From: Armatimonadota bacterium
GTDB taxonomy: Bacteria > Armatimonadota > Fimbriimonadia > Fimbriimonadales > Fimbriimonadaceae
Assembly: GCA_016223145.1 (NCBI GenBank)
Contig: JACRPN010000013.1
Span: 119,807-183,806 of the forward strand
Direction: 5' to 3'
Length of the DNA: 64,000 bases
The notes below the pieces were generated by a model. That model was given only the letters and a program-made list of their open reading frames with translations, was not told the origin of the DNA and did no database searches. The translations under genes and the position numbers were made by a program. Numbering within the stretch: the stretch's first letter is position 1; each line of letters opens with the position of its first letter. Shown here in pieces: positions 51,343 to 58,096 of the stretch.

Positions 51343-51875
51343 TGCCCTCTCTCCTTTGCTTGCTCTTCTCGCTCTTTGGTGTGTCGTGATCGGATCAATT
51401 CGTTACTGATGTCTTGGTAAGCCCCCGCCAGGAATGACCGCCTGCCCGAATCGAGCGTGTTACCCTGAACGCGCGACCACGGGAGCGCCTTCCAAATCTC
51501 AATTCGGTCGCAGCACCCCGCAATCTTCACTTTGTCGCCCTTGTCCAGCTTTGCCGCTTCCCTCAGGTCTGCCGGCAGGACGAAGCGATTCTGCTGGTCA
51601 AAGTTGATACCGTCTGTCGCCGTGCTCATGAGGCAACGGGTGAACTCCTGTCGGGCCGGATGCATGGTAGGCAGGGACAGTGCCTCTTCAACCAGAGCCA
51701 TCCAAACCGACTGGGGGTACATGACGATGCAGTCGGCCGTGTAGGCCATGACGAAGTTCTCGCCGATTCGCTGGACCTTCTTGGTGGTCAGGGTGATGCG
51801 GTACTTGTCGTCGAGGGTGGCCTCATCGGTTCCGATGAGGGGCTTGGAAACATCGATCCCTCCCGCGTATACCAC
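51339..51875 (-). CDS. mraZ: Transcriptional regulator MraZ
   Basis: MraZ is the DNA-binding repressor or activator that heads dcw clusters. GTG at 51875 gives 178 residues, longer than the usual ~145. Two SpoVT/AbrB-like swapped-hairpin repeats are seen: ATLDDKYRITLTTKKVQ (~19-35) and INFDQQNRFVLPADLREAAK (~90-109), with DKVKIAGCCDRIEIWKALPW. The N-terminus is ~12 residues longer than typical and the C-terminal ~35 residues are charged. It likely binds TGGG-type repeats upstream of itself. Confidence 0.9.
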   Translation of the reverse strand: MVYAGGIDVSKPLIGTDEATLDDKYRITLTTKKVQRIGENFVMAYTADCIVMYPQSVWMALVEEALSLPTMHPARQEFTRCLMSTATDGINFDQQNRFVLPADLREAAKLDKGDKVKIAGCCDRIEIWKALPWSRVQGNTLDSGRRSFLAGAYQDISNELIRSRHTKEREEQAKERGQ

Positions 51876-51899
51876 CGTTCTTCCGCCCTAAGGTTTTCA

Positions 51900-51981
51900 C
51901 GGGCGGCTTCGCGTCCATGCTAGCCGCCCGAAAGATCTGGAGAGAGCACCCCGCCCATCCCCATCGACCCAATCCTGCCAA
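51900..51981 (-). promoter_or_regulatory. mraZ leader hairpin and possible MraZ box
   Basis: On the minus strand, TTGGCAGGATTGGGTCGATG and the following GGGATGGGCGGGG (51949-51981) contain several TGGG words, as in MraZ boxes. Their spacing (9, 8 and 6 bp) is irregular rather than the usual ~10. Closer to the gene, CGGGCGGCT…AGCCGCCCG (51900-51908 with 51922-51930) forms a 9-bp stem in the leader. Confidence 0.4.
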
Positions 51982-52082
51982 TCCGTGGCGATTTGTCGAT
52001 GTAGGGATATTACTGGGAAGATTGTCGATCTGCAAGACATTTTAGGAAGAATTTAGGGTTTTTTCTTCCACGACTATCACGT

Positions 52083-52100
52083 GTCTGCTATATAGTAGAC
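52083..52100. promoter_or_regulatory. Near-perfect palindrome upstream of mraZ
   Basis: GTCTGCTATATAGTAGAC is an 18-bp dyad with one mismatched pair and a TATA centre. It lies in the AT-rich part of the mraZ upstream region (52000-52130), about 210 bp before the start. It may be a promoter with overlapping operator. No gene is seen in 51876-52294 apart from this and the repeat at 52149. Confidence 0.4.
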
Positions 52101-52148
52101 GCATGTATTCTTCCCAGCTCTGTAAAGCAACACTATTTGGCTACCCAC

Positions 52149-52228
52149 TGGGCATTGGCGTTAGGCATTGGGGCGTTAGGGCATTAGGGCTTCAGGTGAC
52201 AAGGTGCTCGGTTTTCAGGTTCTCGGGC
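52149..52228 (-). repeat. Iterated GGCATT / CAGGT element, copy A
   Basis: Words GGCATTGG, GGCGTTAGG and GGCATTAGGGC are iterated, then CAGGT-type words (TTCAGGTGAC, TTCAGGTTCTCGGG). In the reverse orientation this matches the element at 55042-55148: CAATGCCC words after GACAACCTGA words. The two copies flank the metH region. Confidence 0.75.
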
Positions 52229-52294
52229 CATTACGGTTGCTGGCCAAGGTCTCATCTTTCATCTCTCATCGCCCTTCGCTCTTCGCCTCCGGCA

Positions 52295-54268
52295 TCACCC
52301 CACCTCGGCGTATTGTCGGCGGTCGTACACAAGGTCTTCCGCGATCCGCCAGACCTCCTGTTCCACTTTGTTCTCGGGCACGATCTTGGAAAAGTGCACA
52401 ATCGCGGCGGTGAGGCCGGCTTGGCGGCACTCGTGAAGAAAAACAGAATTTAGAACCGGCCGCGAGACCGCTTTCAGCCCGAATGACACGTTCGAGACAC
52501 CCAGGATGGTATTCACACTCGGATGGCGGCGGCGCACCTCGCGGATCGCCTCGATCGTCGCCACGGCGGAGGCGCGGAACTCCTCGTCTCCTGAGCCCAG
52601 CGTGAAGGTCAGGCAATCGAGAAACACATCGTGATCAGGAAGACCGTTCGCGCGCGTACGAGAGAGGATTCGCTCGGCAATCTCGACCTTCTTCTCGGCG
52701 GTCTTTGCCATGCCGTCCTCGTCGATGGTGAGCGCCACCACCGCTGCGCCGTACTTGCGGCAGAGCGCGAGAACCTTCTCGGTACGCGTCTCACCGTCCT
52801 CGAAGTTGATCGAGTTGATAATCGGCTTTCCTGCAAGGCACTTCAACGCGACCTCGACCACGTCCACCTCTGTCGAGTCGATCATGATCGGCACGGTCAG
52901 GCTCTTGTTGTAAAGGCCCAGCAGGATCCTCATGTCCTTTGCTTCGTTTCGACCCACGTAGGCAGCGCAGACATCCAGAGCGTGCGAACCCTCTCCCTCC
53001 TGCTCGCGCGCCAGTTCAACAAGGCCATCCCAGTTCTCAGCGGCAAGCATCTCTCGAAATGCCCTGCTGCCGTTCGCATTGGTGCGCTCGCCGACGATGA
53101 AGAAGCTTGAATCCTGTTCGTAGGGCTGGAACTGATAGAGCGAGGAACAGCCGACGAGCTTTAGCGACTGTGAGAATTGTGAGTGTGGTGAGAGTTGTGA
53201 GGGTTGATCGGAGCCATTCTCACCACCCGTACCCTTCTCATTGACCTTCAGCCAGTGCGCCTCAGCGCTGGGCTTGAGCCCACGCACCGCGTCCGCGACC
53301 GCCTTGATGTGCGCCGGAGTTGTGCCACAGCAGCCGCCGACCATCGCGGCGCCCAAGTCTTTGACGAAGTGGACGTGGTGATGCGCCAGCTCCTCAGGCG
53401 TCAGCTTGTACATGGATTGCCCCTTCTCCATGACTGGCAGCCCTGCGTTCGGCATGACCGAGATCGGCCGCGTGGAGTTCTGGCTCAGGAAGCGCACGTG
53501 GGGAGCCATCTCGACCGGGCCGGTCGCGCAGTTCACGCCGATCATCACGACGTTCGGGAAGCATTCGAGCATGTTCAGCGCCGCTGCGATCTCCGTGCCA
53601 AGGAGCATGGTGCCAGTCTGCTCCATGGTCACCGAGACGAAGAGCGGCTTATGGATGCCGGTCTCCTCCATTGCGCGGTGCATGCCGACCACCACGGCTT
53701 TGACCATCAAGAGATCTTGGGTGGTCTCGACCATCAACGCGTCCGCGCCCCCGACAAGGAGCGCCTTGAAGCCGGTGCAGTAGGTGTCCTCGATCTCGTC
53801 GAAGGTGGTCTGCCCGAGGCTGACGAGCTTGGTTCCAGGTCCAATTGCGCCGATCACGAAGCGCGGCCAATCGGGCGTTGAGGCTTTGTCTGCGGCCCGC
53901 CTAGCAATCTTCGCGGCCTCGAGGCTGATCTCGTAAACGAGTTCGGGGATGTCGTATTCGGCGAGCACGATGCTGGTCGCGCCAAAGGTGTTGGTCTCGA
54001 TGAGGTCAGCGCCTGCGGCGAGATAGTTGGCGTGGATCTGCTCGATAGCCTCGGGGCGCGTGATGTTGAGAATCTCGTTGCAGCCGTCCTGAACCCTGCC
54101 GGCCATGCGCTCGGCGGCGGCTTTCCAAGCGGGGCTGGCGTGTTGATCCGCTCGCATGATGAAGTCTTCCGGCGTAAACTCCGCCGCCTGGATCTGGGTG
54201 CCCATCGCGCCGTCACAAACGAGGACGCGGTTCTGAAGAGCGTGAAGAAGGTCAGATTGATGGGCCAT
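52295..54268 (-). CDS. metH: Methionine synthase MetH, substrate-binding half only
   Basis: This 657-residue protein carries the homocysteine S-methyltransferase barrel (~10-325) with zinc ligands in GVNCATGP and GGCCGTTPAHI. It also has the methyltetrahydrofolate-binding barrel (~375-640; FFIVGERTNANGSRAFREML, IMIDSTEVDVVEVALK, FLDCLTFTLGSG, GVSNVSFGLK). It stops at AEDLVYDRRQYAEVG, where the cobalamin cap and B12 domains of ~1200-residue MetH would begin. Neither those nor the reactivation domain follow. The stop is next to iterated repeats. An in-frame insertion (~344-369) separates the two barrels. Confidence 0.9.
   Translation of the reverse strand: MAHQSDLLHALQNRVLVCDGAMGTQIQAAEFTPEDFIMRADQHASPAWKAAAERMAGRVQDGCNEILNITRPEAIEQIHANYLAAGADLIETNTFGATSIVLAEYDIPELVYEISLEAAKIARRAADKASTPDWPRFVIGAIGPGTKLVSLGQTTFDEIEDTYCTGFKALLVGGADALMVETTQDLLMVKAVVVGMHRAMEETGIHKPLFVSVTMEQTGTMLLGTEIAAALNMLECFPNVVMIGVNCATGPVEMAPHVRFLSQNSTRPISVMPNAGLPVMEKGQSMYKLTPEELAHHHVHFVKDLGAAMVGGCCGTTPAHIKAVADAVRGLKPSAEAHWLKVNEKGTGGENGSDQPSQLSPHSQFSQSLKLVGCSSLYQFQPYEQDSSFFIVGERTNANGSRAFREMLAAENWDGLVELAREQEGEGSHALDVCAAYVGRNEAKDMRILLGLYNKSLTVPIMIDSTEVDVVEVALKCLAGKPIINSINFEDGETRTEKVLALCRKYGAAVVALTIDEDGMAKTAEKKVEIAERILSRTRANGLPDHDVFLDCLTFTLGSGDEEFRASAVATIEAIREVRRRHPSVNTILGVSNVSFGLKAVSRPVLNSVFLHECRQAGLTAAIVHFSKIVPENKVEQEVWRIAEDLVYDRRQYAEVG
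53162..53204 (-). repeat. In-frame 9-bp tandem repeat inside metH
   Basis: Four 9-bp units around GTGAGAATT/GTGAGTGTG (plus strand) lie in the linker between the two barrels and encode a Ser/Gln-rich stretch (SQLSPHSQFSQS). The unit is related to the CTCACCATT repeat in murD. Confidence 0.8.
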
Positions 54269-54343
54269 GTAAGTGGATATTATGAGTCAACTGCTTCTTC
54301 CCCATCAGACCTATCTGGTCTGGTGCTGCCTGTTGGGTGCAGC

Positions 54344-54381
54344 CTGTTGAGTGCGCGATGCTCGCATCGCGCACTCAACAG
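54344..54381. repeat. Long perfect hairpin between metH and a membrane protein gene
   Basis: CTGTTGAGTGCGCGATGC (54344-54361) pairs with 54364-54381 across a TC centre. A shorter hairpin, CAGACC-TATCT-GGTCTG, is at 54306-54322. There is no T-run. It may be a REP-type element. Confidence 0.75.
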
Positions 54382-54430
54382 GCGCGGAGGCTCGCAACGG
54401 GGGCTTGCCTGAGTCGTAATTGTCATTGTT

Positions 54431-54994
54431 GTGCCGCCAAAGCTGACCTCGTTCGTGTCCCGCAAACCCCTCGTCCTTGGCGTCGCTCTCAGCCTGATCC
54501 TCGCGGCAGTCGTCGTCCCGATTTCCATTCACCTTCCTCGCTGGGTCGAGTTTGAGTTTGTGTTCCTGGCATGGTGGGTGATATGGGTGGGGCTTCTTGC
54601 TTGGCTGCTCTTTCGGGGGCATTCCGTGGATGACGATACGGACGTGGAACCAATTGCCCGAGTCGGACAAGGGTTTGGTTCGGCTGCGGACGGGATATTT
54701 GACTTTGGATGCCTCGCAACAGATGGCTGCCAGCAACTGGTGGTGCTTGTCATTGCGGGCATGCTCCTATGGGCCGGAGCATGGCTTCTCCTCGAGTTCC
54801 TGCTTCCCGGCATTGCCGTGCTTTTTCTCGCTTCAATCGGTGGGATGCTGGCTCGCGCCGTTAACGACACGCACGGCTGCGAGGGCCAAATGGGGCGTTC
54901 CCTGCTCTGGGCCGGTCTATGGGCGACGGCCTACATTGGGCCGCTCGCTGGGATTGTCGCCTGGCTGTCGGCGCTACTGCCGCAGTGGAGATGA
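54431..54994 (+). CDS. Hypothetical polytopic membrane protein
   Basis: A 187-residue protein starting at GTG 54431. Hydrophobic segments at ~12-32, ~40-60, ~100-145 (two) and ~160-182 suggest five or six TM helices. A Gly-rich loop with two Cys (FDFGCLATDGCQQL) lies between. No family is recognised. It is divergent from metH and not part of an evident operon. Confidence 0.5.
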   Translation: MPPKLTSFVSRKPLVLGVALSLILAAVVVPISIHLPRWVEFEFVFLAWWVIWVGLLAWLLFRGHSVDDDTDVEPIARVGQGFGSAADGIFDFGCLATDGCQQLVVLVIAGMLLWAGAWLLLEFLLPGIAVLFLASIGGMLARAVNDTHGCEGQMGRSLLWAGLWATAYIGPLAGIVAWLSALLPQWR

Positions 54995-55041
54995 ACCGGG
55001 TCCGCTTTGGGGTCCGCCACAGCCTGAGTCAGAGCGCAGAC

Positions 55042-55148
55042 TGCCCGAAAACCAGACAACCTGAAAACCTTAAGGACCTGACAACCTGAGCACCTGCAAC
55101 CTCAATGCCCCAATGCCTCAATGCCCCAATGCCCTAATGCCCAACGCC
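55042..55148 (+). repeat. Iterated CAGGT / CAATGCCC element, copy B
   Basis: Words ACAACCTGA, AAAACCT, GGACCTGA, GCACCTGC are followed by CAATGCCC, CAATGCCT, CAATGCCC, TAATGCCC. In reverse complement it has the module order of 52149-52228. Its end overlaps the VOC gene: the last codons (…GVGH) and stop of that gene are repeat sequence. A short partial copy is at 55700-55740. Confidence 0.8.
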
Positions 55149-55694
55149 TTCCCCCAACAACTCCTCCAAATCCAGCGGGTCGCTGACCATCTGCAGGTTT
55201 CCATCGGCATCATAGGGCCAGCGATCCTTGGGGCGGTCCCAATAGAGTTCGATGCCGTTTCCGTCGGGGTCGTTCAGGTAGAGCGCCTCGCTGACGCCGT
55301 GGTCGGAGGCGCCGGTCAACTGAATTCCTGAAACCATGAGCCGCTTCAAGGCTATTGCGAGCGCGGCCCGCGTGGGGTAGCGGAAGGCAACATGGAACAG
55401 CCCGGTGCTGCGTGGGGAGGGGGCGCTTCCCCCTTTGCTCATCCACGTGTTCAGCCCGATGTGGTGGTGATAGCCACCCGCCGAGAGAAACGCCGCCGCC
55501 TCGCCGTAACGCTGGACCAGATCGAAGCCGAGCACTTCGGTGTAGAAACGAATCGACCTTTCGAGGTCAGAGACCTTGAGGTGAACGTGACCGACGTCGA
55601 CGCCGGGATCGATGGGAGGAAGCAGAGAGGAAGTGGCAGGCGTGTCGGACTTGTCGGACATATAGGTCCTATACGACATATCGGTGGGGTGCAA
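55134..55694 (-). CDS. VOC/glyoxalase family metal-dependent protein (CatE-like)
   Basis: A 186-residue frame; the VOC fold begins at ~29 (VDVGHVHLKVSDLERSIRFY). Candidate metal ligands are His in VGHVHLKV, His in GLFHVAFRY and Glu in NGIELYWDRP. GYHHHIGLNTW supports a CatE/dioxygenase-like subgroup. The first ~25 residues contain SYRTYMSDKSDT from a 9-bp repeat element, so the real start is uncertain. The last residues come from another repeat. Both gene ends are thus repeat-derived. Confidence 0.85.
   Translation of the reverse strand: MHPTDMSYRTYMSDKSDTPATSSLLPPIDPGVDVGHVHLKVSDLERSIRFYTEVLGFDLVQRYGEAAAFLSAGGYHHHIGLNTWMSKGGSAPSPRSTGLFHVAFRYPTRAALAIALKRLMVSGIQLTGASDHGVSEALYLNDPDGNGIELYWDRPKDRWPYDADGNLQMVSDPLDLEELLGEGVGH
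55642..55685 (-). repeat. GTCGGAC-type repeat at the start of the VOC gene
   Basis: Plus-strand words GTGTCGGAC and TTGTCGGAC are followed by ATAGGTCCTAT (palindromic) and ACGACATATCGG. On the coding strand it gives MSDKSDT, the Ser-Asp-X peptide also seen in ClpB. ATAGGACCTAT also occurs at the murE-murF junction. Confidence 0.8.
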
Positions 55695-55769
55695 AGCACC
55701 AAACGCCTCAATGGCTCAACGCCCCAATGCCCTACTGCCCAAAGCCCTCCTCTAGCTATACTCCTACCC

Positions 55770-57023
55770 ATGGATCCGGACGCCCTATATCAGGAGGTCA
55801 TCGAGAAGTACACCGAGCACGTCAATCCTGGCCTTGCGCGCCTGATGAGCTTTGCAGGCTTCGGCGTCGAGATGAGAGGCGAAGGCTGCTACATCATCGA
55901 TCACGAAGGCCGAAGGTATCTCGACTGCCTCGGCGGATACGGCGTCTTCGCGCTTGGGCACCGGCACCCTCGGGTCATTCAGGCCGTGAAGGACCAGCTC
56001 GACGAGATGCCCCTCTCCGGGAAGGCGTTCTTCAACAAGAACCAGGCCGACCTTGCCGAGCGTCTCGCGGCCATCGCCCCCGAGGGCCTCCAATACACGT
56101 TCTTCTCCAACAGCGGAACGGAGGCGGTCGAGGCGGCTCTCAAGTTCGCCAAGTGCGCCACAGGCCGCTCCAAGATTGTCTCGACGATCGGCAGCTACCA
56201 CGGCAAGACCATAGGAGCGCTCTCGACCACCGGCCGCGAGAAGTACCGCAAGCCGTTTGAACCCCTGATGCCGGGCGTGGTCCACGTGCCCTATGGCGAC
56301 CTCGAAGCCGCCAAACGGGAGATTCCTGGCGCGGCGGCCGTCATCATCGAGACCATCCAGGGCGAGGGCGGCATCATCGAGGCTCCCGAGGGCTACATTT
56401 CTGGCCTGCGGGCCGCTTGCGACCTGGCAGGGGCCCTGCTGATCGCCGACGAGGTCCAAACGGGCTTGGGGCGCACGGGCAAGACCTTTGGAGTGGATTG
56501 GGAGGGCGTCCAGCCCGACATCATGACCCTCGCCAAAGCCCTCGGAGGCGGCGTGATGCCGATTGGCGCGACGATGGGAACCCCGGCGGTCTGGGAGGCG
56601 GTGTTCGGGCAGAACCCGCTGCTGCACACCAGCACGTTCGGGGGAAATGGTCTGGCTTGCGCGGCGGGCCTTGCCGCGATCGAGGTGATCCGCGACGAGA
56701 ACCTGGTGGAGCGTTCGCTGACGATGGGCGCCAAGCTCAAGTCTGGCCTTGAAGAGGTTCAAGCCAAGCACTCCGAACTCGTGTGTGGGGTGCGCGGCAA
56801 GGGACTGATGCTAGGTGTGGAGTTCTCGATGGATGAGGTGGGCGAACTCACGATTGCGCAGATGATGAAACGGGGCCTTTGCGCGGCGTACACGCTGAAC
56901 AACCCACGCGTGATCCGGTTCGAGCCGCCTCTGATCATCACAGACGAGCAGATCGCGTTTGCCTGCAGCACCTTTGATGAAGCGCTTGCGGAGACGGGCG
57001 AACTGATGGCGGAGTTGGTGTAG
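55770..57023 (+). CDS. Class III aminotransferase, putrescine aminotransferase (YgjG)-like
   Basis: A 417-residue PLP enzyme starting at ATG 55770; the longer frame runs antisense through the VOC gene and is rejected. Family motifs are TFFSNSGTEAVEAALKFAK, SYHGKTIGALSTTGREKYR, VIIETIQGEGGIIEAPEGY, LIADEVQTGLGRTGK and LAKALGGGVMPIGAT with PLP Lys near 256. Overall pattern, especially RKPFEPLMPGVVHVPYGD and LHTSTFGGNGLACAAGLA, is closest to E. coli YgjG, but ornithine or acetylornithine as substrate cannot be excluded. Confidence 0.9.
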   Translation: MDPDALYQEVIEKYTEHVNPGLARLMSFAGFGVEMRGEGCYIIDHEGRRYLDCLGGYGVFALGHRHPRVIQAVKDQLDEMPLSGKAFFNKNQADLAERLAAIAPEGLQYTFFSNSGTEAVEAALKFAKCATGRSKIVSTIGSYHGKTIGALSTTGREKYRKPFEPLMPGVVHVPYGDLEAAKREIPGAAAVIIETIQGEGGIIEAPEGYISGLRAACDLAGALLIADEVQTGLGRTGKTFGVDWEGVQPDIMTLAKALGGGVMPIGATMGTPAVWEAVFGQNPLLHTSTFGGNGLACAAGLAAIEVIRDENLVERSLTMGAKLKSGLEEVQAKHSELVCGVRGKGLMLGVEFSMDEVGELTIAQMMKRGLCAAYTLNNPRVIRFEPPLIITDEQIAFACSTFDEALAETGELMAELV

Positions 57024-57029
57024 AGGGGA

Positions 57030-57467
57030 CTACACCTCGCTTGGATGAACAGCCTTGATCTCGGTGAATCGCTTGAGGTCACTGGCGTTACAAGTTAGGA
57101 TGCGGTCAATCCCATAAGCATCCGCCAGGGTAACGAGTCTGAGATCGTGACACGGCTTCCCACTTGGAGCGTAGCGAACCGCGAATCTTCGCCATCGAGG
57201 GCCAATGTCAACTGGCTCGTCCAGATGAGGCGCAATGAGGAGTATGTCTGTGACGATCTTATCGATCGTCTCTGCGTCAAACCCAAGGCCATTTGCCTCT
57301 CTGGGCCGGCTGCAGACCGCCCACAGTTCGATAACGACCTGTGCACAGGTCCATAGTTCTTCTCCCGATGCCTTGAGCTTCTTGATAGCCCGCACACAAT
57401 CCACTCCAAGGGGGTTGTCTTTCTCAAGGCACCTGACCCAAACGCTCGTGTCAACGAGAAACATCAA
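57030..57467 (-). CDS. PIN-domain ribonuclease toxin (VapC-like)
   Basis: A 145-residue PIN protein. Acidic active-site residues are Asp6 (FLVDTSVWV), Glu47 (VVIELW), Asp108 (PCHDLRLVTLADAYG), with Asp116 and Asp130 (CNASDLKRF). Expected to cleave RNA, often tRNA. Its start overlaps the stop of the small upstream gene by 4 bp, as in toxin-antitoxin operons. Two adjacent ATGs are possible starts. Confidence 0.88.
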   Translation of the reverse strand: MMFLVDTSVWVRCLEKDNPLGVDCVRAIKKLKASGEELWTCAQVVIELWAVCSRPREANGLGFDAETIDKIVTDILLIAPHLDEPVDIGPRWRRFAVRYAPSGKPCHDLRLVTLADAYGIDRILTCNASDLKRFTEIKAVHPSEV

Positions 57468-57697
57468 ACCCGATCCGGATAGATGGCATCTCGGCGGAGC
57501 GCGTTTGCAGGCAGGCAGACTCCAGAAATGCCGCGCGACGTAAGGTCATCAAGAGCGGAGCGCCAGGCCTCTCCACCTTTTCCTTGCTCATCTGGTACGG
57601 AGATTTCGGCGTTGACGATCTGGTTCTTGTCCAACTGCACCCGTTCGAACGGGACAAACACCTTCCCGTCAAACCTCAGCCTCAGCCTAATCGACAT
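57464..57697 (-). CDS. Antitoxin of the PIN toxin (AF2212-like)
   Basis: A 77-residue protein beginning IRLRLRFDGKVFVPFERVQL, which follows the pattern of AF2212/DUF104-type antitoxins ('..DGVF.P...V.L'). The C-terminal half (GEAWRSALDDLTSRGISGVC) would cover the toxin. It overlaps the toxin gene by 4 bp. Family assignment is tentative; the antitoxin role follows from the arrangement. Confidence 0.75.
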   Translation of the reverse strand: MSIRLRLRFDGKVFVPFERVQLDKNQIVNAEISVPDEQGKGGEAWRSALDDLTSRGISGVCLPANALRRDAIYPDRV

Positions 57698-57743
57698 TGC
57701 CTGATCATTCTACGCTAGCCGCCTCTGATATCCTTAGATTTGG

Positions 57744-58037
57744 ATGCCAAACCCGCCCACTGGACCACCATCTCGGATCGACAAGATCGCAGGAACAACT
57801 GTGTCCTTTTGGCTCGAAACTGGGCTTTTCGCCCGATGCGGTCCCGTGGACATCGTCGTTCACCATCATCCTTCATTCAGCCCGGCTCCTTGGATTGTCG
57901 AGGCGTTTGGGTCTTTCGGGGAAGACACTTTCACGCATTACTCCTGCCAACAGTTCGCGGAACGGCCGTCGGACGAGCAGTTTCAGTCGGCTTGTCGAGC
58001 CATTCTTGAGTCTCTCAAGCAAAGGGGCGAACTTTAA
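57744..58037 (+). CDS. Hypothetical protein
   Basis: A 97-residue soluble protein with no recognised family. Features are a VDIVVHHHPSFSP stretch with three adjacent histidines (possible metal site), aromatic-rich FGSFGEDTFTHYSCQQF and an amphipathic C-terminal helix. It lies 46 bp downstream of the divergent antitoxin start and 59 bp upstream of the DUF1800 gene. Confidence 0.5.
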   Translation: MPNPPTGPPSRIDKIAGTTVSFWLETGLFARCGPVDIVVHHHPSFSPAPWIVEAFGSFGEDTFTHYSCQQFAERPSDEQFQSACRAILESLKQRGEL

Positions 58038-58096
58038 GCCTATCGACCCATGTTCGTCCCGCCTTCGCATAGAATGAAAGCGTAGAGGCACTCCCC

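Noticed and set aside
55392..55769. N-terminal extension of the aminotransferase
   Set aside because: It is antisense to the VOC gene and crosses repeats; the family N-terminus fits ATG 55770.
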